A program made the translations under genes and the position numbers. Shown one piece after another: positions 12,001 through 22,454 of a stretch of DNA of 64,000 nt. Numbering within the stretch: the first letter of the stretch is position 1; each line of letters starts with the position of its first letter. The DNA comes from Purshia tridentata (lineage: Eukaryota; Streptophyta; Magnoliopsida; Rosales; Rosaceae): the NCBI GenBank assembly GCA_003254885.1, contig QANT01004026.1, positions 1-64,000 of the forward strand, read 5' to 3'. The notes beneath the pieces were generated by a model, which was not told the DNA's origin, ran no database searches, and worked only from the letters and a program-made list of their open reading frames with translations.

Positions 12001-14697
12001 GTATTCTGTAGCAATCCTCTTCAGGCTTCTCTCCAGAATTTAGAGAGAATACAAGTTACCTTTACTGGGAGGAGAAACCATAGGAAACCAGAACGTAGTG
12101 ATGACTTTGATTGCACAGTATGCATGAAATTACTATATGAACCTGTAACAACTCCTTGTGGGCATTCTTTTTGTCGCTCGTGCCTATTTCAATCAATGGA
12201 TCGAAGTGAGTGTTTCCTGTTAATGTTTCTAATTTGATTGAGCTAGTATATATCTTTCTCTTCCCCCTATTTTCATTGACTTGTGTTAATTATCTTAGGT
12301 AACAAATGTCCATTGTGCCGAACAGTTCTTTTCATTAGTCCTAGAACATGTGCAATCAGGTCAGTTGCTCAATTGGTAATAACTGAATGAGATGCTTGTA
12401 TCATTTAAGTTCGGAAGCTTTGCTTTAGTGATTTTTTACTTAAGCTGTTTGTAATGATCACAGCTGCACATCTCCTGGCCACGAGTTCCACTTGGTATAT
12501 ATTGAGGCTGGCATTTTGACTAATACAGACTATAATATTATTAAATTTGTGTTTCTACACTGTCCAGATAAAAGATTCAAGATATGAAATTACTAGTTTA
12601 TCAATCTGTATTTAGGAAATCGGGATGTTCAAATTGTTGTCCTCTTCACCATGCAATCACGCATTCAATGATAGGTGTTTATTTTAGTATTATAGCCTTT
12701 CAGAATTTGCCAAGAATGTTGGGTTCAGTTCTGTTTTAGAAGTCTACATATGATATTTTACTTTATTTCACTTTTATGTTTACCAGTGTGACACTTAACG
12801 ACATTATACAAAAGAACTTTCCAGAGGAATTTGCTGAAAGAAAGTCAGAGAATGAAACAATGACAAACTTTGGTGCTGATTTGATGCCTCTCTTTGTCAT
12901 GGATGTTGTCCTTCCATTTCAGAAGTTAACACTGAACATTTTTGAACCTCGATATAGACTTATGGTAAGTTGGATAACAATCTCTAATCTTCATGTATGA
13001 CATTTATAAAATAATGTGACATAGATGCGATGCATTTGCTGCAAAAGAACCACGTTGAAAAACTTTTCTGGCAACCTTTTGTGTATGATATGAAAACCAT
13101 AGGTTTTTGGTTTCTATAGAATATTTATAGATTTTTTTATTAATTTGCTACTTAAACAACAGGTGAGGAGAATAATGGAAGGCAACCGTCGGATGGGAAT
13201 GGTAGATTATTGTCACTGGTCCTTTTCTTTCCCTTTTCACTTTCTTAAGGTATACCAAGGTCGACAAAAAGTCCAACTGTTACTGATTGTGGCTTGTTTT
13301 TAATCCTGTAGGTTGTCATTGATCCTACAACAGGTTCCATAGCTGATTTTGCTTGTGAAGTTGAAATTACTGAGTAGGTCTTTCATCCTTCTTCTTTCCT
13401 CAGATAGTTTTCCTAATATGTAAAATGTTATTTGTAGACTCCACTACAAATGTTGCCTATTTTCTTTTGATTTTTCATTTCTAAATTAATATTCCATCAA
13501 TTGTTATCTATGCAGGTGTGAGCCACTTTCAGATGGGCGTTTCTATTTAGAGGTTAGATATCATTATTTTTTTCCTTAAATCCCTACTTTGCTCTCTGTT
13601 TACGTAGTTTTAATATGTTATGAATGACTAAAAGTCTAAAACTGATTTAATTACCCCCCTTTTTTTTTTATGCTTATGATTTTTGGTCTTGTTTTAATAC
13701 AATTACTGTATGTTTATCATGTACAATTCCAAGCAGATCGAAAGTCGGCGAAGATTTCGCATAATTCGATCTTGGGACCAAGATGGGTAGGTTGGCGTAT
13801 GATTTGTGTAGCTACTCATGTAATCTGAAGTTACTGTTATTGCTCAATGTTTTGCCTCTTTAATGTGATCTTCAGGTACCGTGTTTCAGAGGTTGAATGG
13901 GTACAAGATATATATCCAGCAGAAGGGACGAGAGAGAGAGCATATGTAAGTTTATGATACTTTGGATTACCATTATCTTTCTATGTTTATGTTTATGTTT
14001 TAAATTTTTAAATATATAGGGTAGTAAGAAGCTTGAGCTGAACATGAGTTGGTGCTTGAAGATTTTTCTATATCTTTACAGGTGCAGGAATTGAGTCAAT
14101 TGACGAATAATGCAGCAGAATATGCTCGGTCATGGTTAGGGCGGTTGAAAAGAGCAGCACGTCATGGTAAAACCCTGAGGATGACATCTTGAGAATGAAC
14201 TTGGAATTTAAGTGGTTGAATCTTGTGATGGCAGATTAATTTTTTCTAGGTTAAACCTTATGTTTCACTGAAATATGTCACACCTAAATGACAACATCTC
14301 TTTACAGATGGGAGACGACTTGAGAGACTTCTGAGTGTAGAAGCGATGATGCCCTCACTACAAGATCCTGAGAGCTTCAGTTTCTGGGTAAACTTATACT
14401 TTTCTATTTATTTACAGTCAGTATATTGAAGACACAATAATGTTATTGACAAATATTACTGTATGATTGATTGGGTGCAGCTTGGTTCCCTAACAAACCT
14501 GCGTCCTCATGAAAGGTTGGAGCTCCTACGCTTGAGAGATACAATAGAGGTACTTAATTTCTTCAGCCAAGGAATGTCGTCGGTATTCTCTTTTTGTTTA
14601 TTATTCATTAAAATTTTCATCCATTTTCCCCTTGCAGAGAATAAAGCGTGGACTCGCATATCTCAGAGCCAAAGAGGAGGGTTGTCAAGTACAATGA
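9073..14697 (+). CDS. TPR/RING-finger/LON N-terminal domain protein (LONRF-like E3 ligase)
   Basis: An 18-exon gene coding for 492 residues. Exons: 9073-9147, 10023-10124, 11104-11186, 11328-11412, 11518-11604, 11815-11876, 12012-12205, 12299-12359, 12787-12964, 13163-13201, 13312-13373, 13516-13552, 13737-13786, 13876-13945, 14082-14166, 14308-14387, 14481-14549, 14638-14697. The total is 1479 nt and all phases match. Order of domains: a TPR-like helical region (about residues 35-160, with GNQAFQENRFEE and AIHCYLRANN), a C3HC4 RING (C199, C202, C214, H216, C219, C222, C233, C236) and a LON substrate-binding N domain (about 275-490, with LPLFVMDVVLPFQKLTLNIF, then FEPRYRLM). The protease part of Lon is absent, as in animal LONRF proteins. 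The likely role is ubiquitin ligase with LON as the substrate reader; no plant substrate is known to me. The start follows a short GC-richer leader. Confidence 0.88.
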
Positions 14698-15792
14698 GAA
14701 AAACAGTAATTGGGTTCAGTTCTTATAATTGATTGGATATATTTTAGAAATTAAATTCTTATACAAGCAATTTCTGTACCCAATTCAGCATTCTTTGATC
14801 CACAAAATGTTGTTGGATCCCCGTTCTTTTGTTATAAATAAAATCCTATTTTTTTTGTAATGTTGCATCTTCTCCTCTATCTTTACATCTTCTAATGCTA
14901 TCCCTTGTTTTAGAACAGTCCCTCAACTTTGTTCTCCGACCTGGTCTCTCTTCAACTGTTGACGTGTAATAAAATCGGACAACCTAAAAATGCAAGAAAT
15001 AACATATTAATCCATTGGTTAGAACAATTTCATAATTGTATTATATATTTATAGTTTCATTAAGGTGTGAATGTTCACACGTTCACATCTAGTGCCTGGT
15101 GTTCGATGACCTTTGTCCAAAATTCCAGAGTCAAATTCTAATGTAACGTTTTGCATATTTAAAGAGGGTATGTGATAAATTTGTCAGTCTATATTTGTAA
15201 AATTGACAAAAGAAATGACACTCAGTGTTGTAAGAAGTGATTGTTTGTTAAGAAAAAACTTCACTGAGCTCTCGGCAGCATTACCGAGTGCTCGGTAGCG
15301 CGTTTATTTATACTTGAACGACTCTAATATATATATATATGTATTTTGCCTATATTTCTTTTGTTGATATTGTTGGTACACAAAACGACGGCGTGTTAAG
15401 TCTAGAGTGAAAATAAACAGAGGATATACTATGCGCACGATTTGATGGGGTAACGGAGTAGGTGATGTGATTATATTAGAAATAGGATATGGTCTGAGTT
15501 ACAAACAATGACGATGTTAGTGAGTTTGAAGGCCCAACGCATAGCTCGCTGTCCGTTTCTTTTACCAAGTCCCTCTCATTCATCACAAACTCAAACAAGC
15601 AAAACAAAACAAAATAGACATCCCTGCACGTCTTAGAATAACAACGTACCTTCCATCTCCATCTTCTTTCTTTCTCTTTTCTCCAACAACCTTAACCATT
15701 TTTCCACATAAAATTCAAATCCGTTTCTCTCACCACACCCCCCTTTTGTTTGAGAGTTAAGCTTCTTCTGCATTTGCCTATTTCCTACAACT
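14698..15792. other. Intergenic DNA and receptor-kinase promoter
   Basis: No gene seen. The first 150 bases look like the 3' UTR of the RING/LON gene. An (AT)n run lies at about 15330-15345. From about 15560 the DNA becomes C/T-rich (TTTCTTTCTCTTTTCTCC and similar), typical of a plant promoter or 5' UTR that leads into the receptor kinase at 15880. Confidence 0.5.
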
Positions 15793-15861
15793 ATGATCAT
15801 CTCTCCACCGCCAACACCACCACCACCACCACCATCATTGCAGCCACCGCCGCCTCGCTAA
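15793..15861 (+). CDS. Upstream ORF, 22-residue proline-rich peptide in the receptor-kinase leader
   Basis: ATG at 15793-15795 opens a frame that closes with TAA at 15859-15861. The peptide starts MIIS and is then almost all proline, with a run of six Pro and a second run of four, and ends in Arg. It stops 18 bases before the main start at 15880. The sequence shows the frame directly. That it is transcribed and translated is inferred from its place in the likely 5' UTR. Polyproline stretches slow ribosomes, so it could lower or condition translation of the kinase. A leader intron that removes it cannot be excluded. Confidence 0.4.
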   Translation: MIISPPPTPPPPPPSLQPPPPR

Positions 15862-15879
15862 TAAACACAATCCCATATA

Positions 15880-18522
15880 ATGGGAAGAGAGAGAAATGGG
15901 GCATCATCACCAAAGCCTCAACCCTTCTCCTCCCTTTATTCCCCTGTTTTCCTTCTCCTATTCATCTTCAACCTCACAACCTTTGTCTCAGCCAAACCCA
16001 CCAATGACTCTTCCACACTCACATTCTCTCCTCCTGATAACTTTCTCATTGACTGTGGAGCCCCACAAGAGACCAAGCTCAACGATGGAAGGACCTTCAA
16101 ATCCGACAGTGAATCTTTGAATCTCTTGTCCACCAACGAAGACCTCAAGACTTCAGCTGATTCAATCACTCCCAATGCCTCTGCCTCCATACCACCTTCC
16201 TCAAAACCTCTGTACCTTACAGCAAGAATCTTTTCTGAAAATTCAACCTACACCTTCTACATAAACAATCCAGGCCGCCATTGGGTTCGTCTTTACTTCT
16301 ATCCCCTCCCACACAAAACTTACAATTTATCAAGCGCTGTTTTCACAGTGGCCACAGACAAGTACGTTCTTTTGCATGACTTCTCTGTCACAGACAACAA
16401 CAAGTTGGTGTTTAAAGAATACATTCTCAATGTCAGCCAGAGCCAGTTTTCTCTCTATTTCAAACCCAAGAAGGACTCTTGTGCCTTTGTTAATGCCATT
16501 GAGGTCGTCTCAGTTCCGGACTCTGTTTTCACTGATGCAGCCACGGCGGTTTCCCCAGCTGGGGACTTCAATGGGTTGTCGAATTATGCTTTTCAAGTTG
16601 GATACCGGTTGAATGTTGGAGGATCGGTGATAGCTCCTGAGAATGACACATTGTCAAGGACATGGGAATCAGATCGTGAATATGATACATTTGCACAAGG
16701 GGTTGAGAATGTGTCTGTGGCTCTCAAAACCATTAAATATCCACAGAGTGGGGCTAATACATTGATTGCCCCCAAATGGGTTTATGCATCGGCTGAGCAC
16801 ATGAAAGATGCTCTTACAAGTCAACAGAATTTTAACCTCACTTGGAAGCTGAATGTGGAAGGGGACTATTCCTATTTGATCAGAATGCATTTCTGTGACA
16901 TTGTGAGCAAGAGCCTCAACAATTTGTTCTTCAATGTATATATCAATGAGATGATGGCGGTGTCCAATCTTGACCTGTCTACCCTCACCAATGGCCTTTC
17001 CACTGCTTATTACAAAGATTTTGTGCTAAATGCCACAGCCATCTCCTCTGAAAATAGTACCATCATGGTTCAGATTGGTCCTGGTAATACTCAGTCAGGG
17101 TCACAGCAGGATGCAATTCTTAATGGGTTAGAGATCATAAAGATGAGCAACATAGCGGATAGCTTGGATGGTTTTTACGGTGTTGATGGGTCATACAAGG
17201 GACCTCCAAGTGTAAGCAATACCATGAAGATAGTTGCAGGTGTTGGGTTGGGATTGGGAGTGACAGCATTGCTGTTAGTTGGTTTTGTTTTTATTCGGTG
17301 GCAAAGGAGACCTCAAGGTTGGGAAAAGAAAAACAGCTTCTCATTATGGCTACTTCCCCTCCATTCCACTAAATCTAGCAGGTTCAGTAAGAGCTCAAGA
17401 AGATCAAGCATCTTCGGCTCGCGCAAGAGCAAAAGTGGTTACTCAAACTTTTTATCTTCCTCTTCTTGCTATGGCCGGTTCTTCACTTTCAGTCAATTAC
17501 AAAATGCAACGCAAAATTTTGACGAGAAGGCAGTGATTGGTGTCGGCGGTTTCGGAAAAGTGTATATTGGGGTGTTGGAAGATGGTACTAAGCTTGCTAT
17601 AAAGCGAGGGAACCCAAATTCAGAACAAGGCATCAATGAATTCAGAACAGAAATGGACATGCTCTCCAAGCTACGCCATCGCCACCTTGTTTCGCTGATT
17701 GGATTTTGTGATGAGGATGATGAGATGATCCTCGTTTATGAGTACATGGCTAATGGACCATTTCGTGACCACATCTACGGCTCAAACAAGCCTCCATTGT
17801 CATGGAAACAACGGCTTGAGGTTTGCATTGGCTCTGCTCGTGGTTTACATTATCTGCATACTGGTGCAGCACAAGGTATCATACATCGTGATGTAAAGAC
17901 GACGAATATTCTGCTGGATGAGAATTTTGTTGCAAAAGTAGCTGATTTTGGCCTATCAAAGACTGGACCAACATTGGACCAAACCCATGTCAGCACTGCT
18001 GTGAAGGGTAGTTTTGGCTACCTTGATCCTGAGTACTTTAGGAGCCAACAGCTTACTGAGAAATCTGATGTGTATTCTTTTGGTGTGGTTCTTTTTGAGG
18101 CACTATGTGCAAGGTCTGTTGTAAACCCTGCACTTCCGAGAGAGCAGGTGAGTTTGGCTGAGTGGGCAATGAAGTGGCATAGGAAGGGCATGATTGAGAA
18201 GATAGTTGACCGTAATATTGCTAGCTCCATCAACTCTGGTTCACTGAAGAAGTTTGTAGAAGCTGCAGAGAAATGCCTGGCCGAATATGGTGTTGATAGG
18301 CCTAGCATGGGAGATGTTTTATGGAACTTGGAGTATGCTTTGCAGCTTCAAGAGGCAGCCTCAGAGATTGATAATCCAGAAGATAAAACTACATATCCAA
18401 TTTCCTTGGAAAATTCAAGTCAATTTGACACAAGGGAAGACTCTGCTGTTGCAATGGATGATGATTCTCAAGTTATAGTTGAGTCTCCTTTGTTTGCTAA
18501 GAAAGGTGTCCAGGGGAGGTAA
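15880..18522 (+). CDS. ERU: CrRLK1L receptor-like kinase, ERULUS/CAP1 type
   Basis: Single-exon gene of 880 residues, typical for the Catharanthus roseus RLK1-like family. It has a signal peptide (hydrophobic FLLLFIFNLTTFVSA, cut near residue 38), then two malectin-like domains (about 55-205 and 225-420) with many N-glycosylation sites, a transmembrane helix (about 449-474), a Ser/Arg-rich juxtamembrane region with NSFSLWLLPLH, and a Ser/Thr kinase. The kinase has the glycine loop GVGGFGKVYIG, ATP lysine K575, catalytic HRD (D671) and DFG (D689), so it should be active. NSFSxWLLPLH and kinase details match At5g61350 (ERULUS/CAP1) as I recall it; that protein controls cell-wall state and calcium in root-hair tip growth. 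It acts at the plasma membrane. A proline-rich uORF precedes it. Assignment to ERU and not another family member is likely but rests on memory. Confidence 0.9.
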   Translation: MGRERNGASSPKPQPFSSLYSPVFLLLFIFNLTTFVSAKPTNDSSTLTFSPPDNFLIDCGAPQETKLNDGRTFKSDSESLNLLSTNEDLKTSADSITPNASASIPPSSKPLYLTARIFSENSTYTFYINNPGRHWVRLYFYPLPHKTYNLSSAVFTVATDKYVLLHDFSVTDNNKLVFKEYILNVSQSQFSLYFKPKKDSCAFVNAIEVVSVPDSVFTDAATAVSPAGDFNGLSNYAFQVGYRLNVGGSVIAPENDTLSRTWESDREYDTFAQGVENVSVALKTIKYPQSGANTLIAPKWVYASAEHMKDALTSQQNFNLTWKLNVEGDYSYLIRMHFCDIVSKSLNNLFFNVYINEMMAVSNLDLSTLTNGLSTAYYKDFVLNATAISSENSTIMVQIGPGNTQSGSQQDAILNGLEIIKMSNIADSLDGFYGVDGSYKGPPSVSNTMKIVAGVGLGLGVTALLLVGFVFIRWQRRPQGWEKKNSFSLWLLPLHSTKSSRFSKSSRRSSIFGSRKSKSGYSNFLSSSSCYGRFFTFSQLQNATQNFDEKAVIGVGGFGKVYIGVLEDGTKLAIKRGNPNSEQGINEFRTEMDMLSKLRHRHLVSLIGFCDEDDEMILVYEYMANGPFRDHIYGSNKPPLSWKQRLEVCIGSARGLHYLHTGAAQGIIHRDVKTTNILLDENFVAKVADFGLSKTGPTLDQTHVSTAVKGSFGYLDPEYFRSQQLTEKSDVYSFGVVLFEALCARSVVNPALPREQVSLAEWAMKWHRKGMIEKIVDRNIASSINSGSLKKFVEAAEKCLAEYGVDRPSMGDVLWNLEYALQLQEAASEIDNPEDKTTYPISLENSSQFDTREDSAVAMDDDSQVIVESPLFAKKGVQGR

Positions 18523-19510
18523 TTGGGCATAATTCCTTACCACACTGCCATTTCCTGTGGTTCAAGTTCTGTGCTCTGTATTAGCTGTGTGATGATGAAC
18601 ACATGGAGCATCAACATGAATCGAAGTAAAAATTGAGTTATTTATTTTGTTCCCAGTTTGGAAAAGCTTCTAGATGGGTTTCTTGATTTTTAATAACCCT
18701 TCAGATTTTAGTGATTGCCTGCTAAGTTTTAAAAGCCTTTTTTATTAAGCTCAATCAATAGCATTGTCTTTAAGTTTTGTACTTCGTAATAATCAATCAG
18801 CGTCCATTTTAACCCCGTTGGACATATAATATCATATCTGTGACTGCATAATATCAAGTGCAAACACCATGTTTTACCGGTAAATTAAACTGCATAATAT
18901 CGACAAATTAATGGAGATTATTTCACGAGGCAGTAGATGAACAGTTTTCCCTGGAGAAAATTTCAGCAAATATTATCAGGTCAACACTATGACAGAAATT
19001 GGCAACAAACTGCAAGGAGGGTGAAGCATAGGTTGAAACTTATGATCTCGAACTTTCTATTAATGCTAAAATCTGTCAATACAATAAAGAGCCCAAACCA
19101 AATGTACAAAACAAAAGATATTCAAACTGGGAACTGGAATACAAGCAAATACTAAGACTGTGTGACTGACGTACAACAAGAGTACTGGCCATCTAGTCTG
19201 TTCAACTCCGAAGCTTTGGTGCCAGACCTGCTGCTTCCTTAGTCTTCCTTTCCTTGTACACCCACTTACTCCCCTCAAAATTGCTTCCACAGCTCAAACT
19301 GGTGCTGGCGTTTTCGAGTTACGTTTGCTTCAACTTCACATTGAGATCCTCAGAGATGACTGGAGCATTTGAACACCATTGCAGTCAGTTGTGACCGACT
19401 CACAGGCATCTAGAGAAGCGCATGCAGATCCCCAAATTTTTTCAGCTCTATTATTGAACTGACCTTCCTAATTTACCAATTCAGCAGTTAAAGATGTCAT
19501 ATTTCTTAGG
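18523..19510. other. 3' UTRs between convergent genes
   Basis: About 1 kb between the receptor kinase (+) and the small membrane-protein gene (-). Both 3' UTRs fall here. The short open frames at 18937-19155 + and 19066-19290 - show no domain, and I see no other feature. Confidence 0.5.
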
Positions 19511-20744
19511 TCAATTGGCCAGTTTCGAAGCCACAACTTTGTGGCGGGCTAACAGTACTTCATTCAATTGAGCAATTTGGTGCAGGATTTTATTAATTTT
19601 CTGCAGAAGAACAAATCATAACTTTAGTATAGGGACAGCACACAAAAGGAGACTATATTGACAGTAATAAACAAGACATCTGTTCAGGGCATCACACAAA
19701 GAAAAAACAAAGGAGACAGAGCCTAGCATCAACATGTGCAATCAAGCCTTCCTTTCATTCCAGTAATATTTTTAAACAAGGATCTTTTTCCAAACGCCTT
19801 TCAAGACTGAGAAAGGAATGCATCATATACACTGTAGGCTACAATTTACAGATGACCAAGTAAGGAAAGGCCTACAATCAAGCATGTGAACTAAACTTTG
19901 CCCTTTAAGATAAGAGTAAGGCAGCAATGCCCACTTCCTTTTCTTCTCTCACCATGCAAGTGGAAGCTCAAAAATTGCTTGAACTTCCGGCATAGAGTTT
20001 TGAGCATTTTCATAGTTGGGCATATCACCCACAATATTTTCGTTCTTGATACTCTTTTGGTCAATGAATAGAGAAAAAAAAAAAAAAGCTTTACAATTGG
20101 CATTCACACAAACACAAAAAAAAACCAATCAAATTGAAGCAATACATCAAACACTTGATGAGCCACAATTAATTTGAAGGGTAACAATTAGCCAAGCTAA
20201 CCTCATCTTTCTCTTTGATAATCCGCTTCAAATGGTTTCGATACCGCCTCTTCCGAGCCCGAGAGTACAAGGACCACAACATGAAGACCACTGCCACAAT
20301 GCCCGCGCCAGAGGCAAAGCACCAAACCCTTTCCAAACCAAATGAGGAAGCAATACCCAAAAGCTTGGAACGCAGTACCTCAACCCCAATACCTACCCAG
20401 CTGGTAACTTCACCACATTTTCGGACCTGGGTGTCGGACGGCGACGGCGAAATCGGGCCTGATTCATCGGAATCGGACGGTGAAAACGACGACAAAGACG
20501 ACGATGAAGAAGACGACATAGATGGAGATGACGGTGATGGAGATAATGGGTTTTGATGATTCTGACTGGGTTTTGAAGGAAGGTGGAGATTTTCGTGGTT
20601 GCTTGGAGGGAAGACAGAGCAGCCATTGTTGGAGGGAAGAGAGTCTCTGATCACCACCATTGACCATTCCTTGAAGTGGGTTTTAGGGGTTTGTTGTTCC
20701 CAGTAATTGAAGCCCTCATTTGTATCATGATGCTCACCCACCAT
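19511..20744 (-). CDS. Small single-pass membrane protein with C-terminal helix, function unknown
   Basis: Two-exon model: exon 1 20202-20744 and exon 2 19511-19600 (633 nt, 210 residues, phase-0 intron). The start is the first in-frame ATG (20742-20744); the frame extends 63 bases further only through a TTG. The N-terminal half contains HFKEWSMVVIRDSLPS and a long Ser/Pro tract. A transmembrane stretch (FASGAGIVAVVFMLWSLY) follows and then a basic segment (RARKRRYRNHLKRIIKEKDE). Exon 2 supplies KINKILHQIAQLNEVLLARH. The pattern KEKDxKIxxLLxQIAxxNEVL recurs in an uncharacterised plant membrane-protein family, which is why I chose this second exon although the frame runs on past the donor. The protein is probably anchored with a short cytosolic helix. 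A second possible terminal exon lies in the intron (see findings). Confidence 0.68.
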
Positions 20745-22454
20745 TTTTTCAACACTTTTCAGAGCACCAAACAACCAACGATCTCCGCCATTTTCATTGT
20801 TCGGCAACTGAGAGTGAGATTAGCTTAATGGGGCATCTCTAAATTTTGTTTTGTTTTTGACACCAAGTTTTATTTAATACTCGCTCAATCGTAAACAGAA
20901 CATCGGATATGGATGGCTTGACGACCAACGGCTGAGATGTAGTAGATGACATCTTAAGTCAATTCTCAGCATAAGTTAAAGACCGTTGATAAAAATTCAA
21001 TGGCTGATATTTAAATCTTGAATTTTCTTTCAATAAATATGAATTTTAAGCTAGTGCTTAATTTTTTTTGGTTATTTAAATCAAATGAATATGATATTAT
21101 GTTACATCTAATTTTGGTTTCATATAGTTAAAAGATTAGTTAAAGTAATGTGATCAACAATGTTGGAGGACCCGATACATTCAACTTTGTCCCTTCCTAT
21201 TGACCCAAAGTCAGAAAACTTATACCCTACCCTTGCGAATGTATACGATACATACGTGATCTGCAAATGATTACACATATTTTTAATTTTACATATAAAT
21301 TGAGCTTTCTCGAATTTTCTCAAAGTGGAATGGATTATGGATGGTGGGCATACCGCATGACACCAGCATGAATAGAATTATATGGCAACAGTTCTTTTTA
21401 CTTCTGGGCATACTCCACGACAGCATTTACAATGAACTTGTTACTCAAAGCATAACAATTTATGAAACAAGACAAAGAACCAAACATTGAGCTCTCAACC
21501 ATTCAGAAACCAAGTACAAGGCCAAGAAGTGAGGTACTACTTGTTGAAGCAGGCTATCTTTAGCATAAACATGCATGCAAATGAGACTACATTAATACAC
21601 TTCAAAATGAGATACTCTTGTGAATAAGAATGTGGCTGTAGGACAAAACAACGAATCATGAAGTTGAGATACATGAGGGTCAAATAAATCCAATGCAATT
21701 ACTTGAAGAGGTGCAGCACATCTCAACGAACTCCAATTCCAACAAATTAGTAGCAACTATAATTACTGGTAACTCTGCAACCAATTCTTAGCTGACAAAA
21801 ACCAGTTGATATCCCTCAATCTGAAATTTTGCTTCAACATTGAAGTACAACTTGCTGATTAATTCCTGAAATACTCTTGTAGTCAGAAAATACTACTATA
21901 ATTCATTCCTGCACCTTAGAGTCCAAGATACAGAAAGGTCAAAAACACTCAACGCACGAACTAAGACTTGAAGTGGCACAGCATTTCTCACCAAGGCTTC
22001 TTTCTGAATATATAACTTTAATGTTACTTCTCCAAGGATACAATAACTATCTCTCCAAAGTACTAGGTACTAACCCAAGTTCATAAATCCTAGACCTAAC
22101 ATATGCATATAATGCACTTACGAGGAGAGAAAAGTATTAAGTGAACTTGTAAGGATATGTGAGCAGCAAAAGACGTTAAGGTTTCAGCTCAACAGGATAA
22201 ATGGAAGATATAAAAGTACACTGCAATCAATAAATAAAATTGCTTTAAGGATTTACTTGAACACAATACAAATGATGATTTCAAGATTGTGAAAGAATTC
22301 TACTCTATTGTTCTCGGAAGTTGGAAAGAAGTAGAACGACAACAGAACAAGCAAAATACAAGTAAACATGAACCGTTATCAAATTTAAATCTGCTTTAAC
22401 TGATGTATTACACCATTACCTATCAATTATCACACATTGAAGATGTTTTACTCA
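20745..22454. other. Intergenic DNA and probable XXT5 3' UTR
   Basis: About 1.7 kb between the small membrane-protein gene and XXT5, both on the minus strand. It would hold the membrane-protein promoter (about 20745-21100) and the 3' region of XXT5 (below 22455). No exon, repeat array or RNA gene was recognised. Confidence 0.5.

Noticed and set aside
20215-20556. Acidic 113-codon open frame on +
   Set aside because: Antisense of the Ser-rich tract of the small membrane protein; acid runs are the complement of TCC/TCG serine codons.
20745-20807. Extended start of the small membrane protein through a TTG at 20805-20807
   Set aside because: A plant nuclear gene should start at ATG; an in-frame stop lies just upstream and the first ATG is at 20742-20744.
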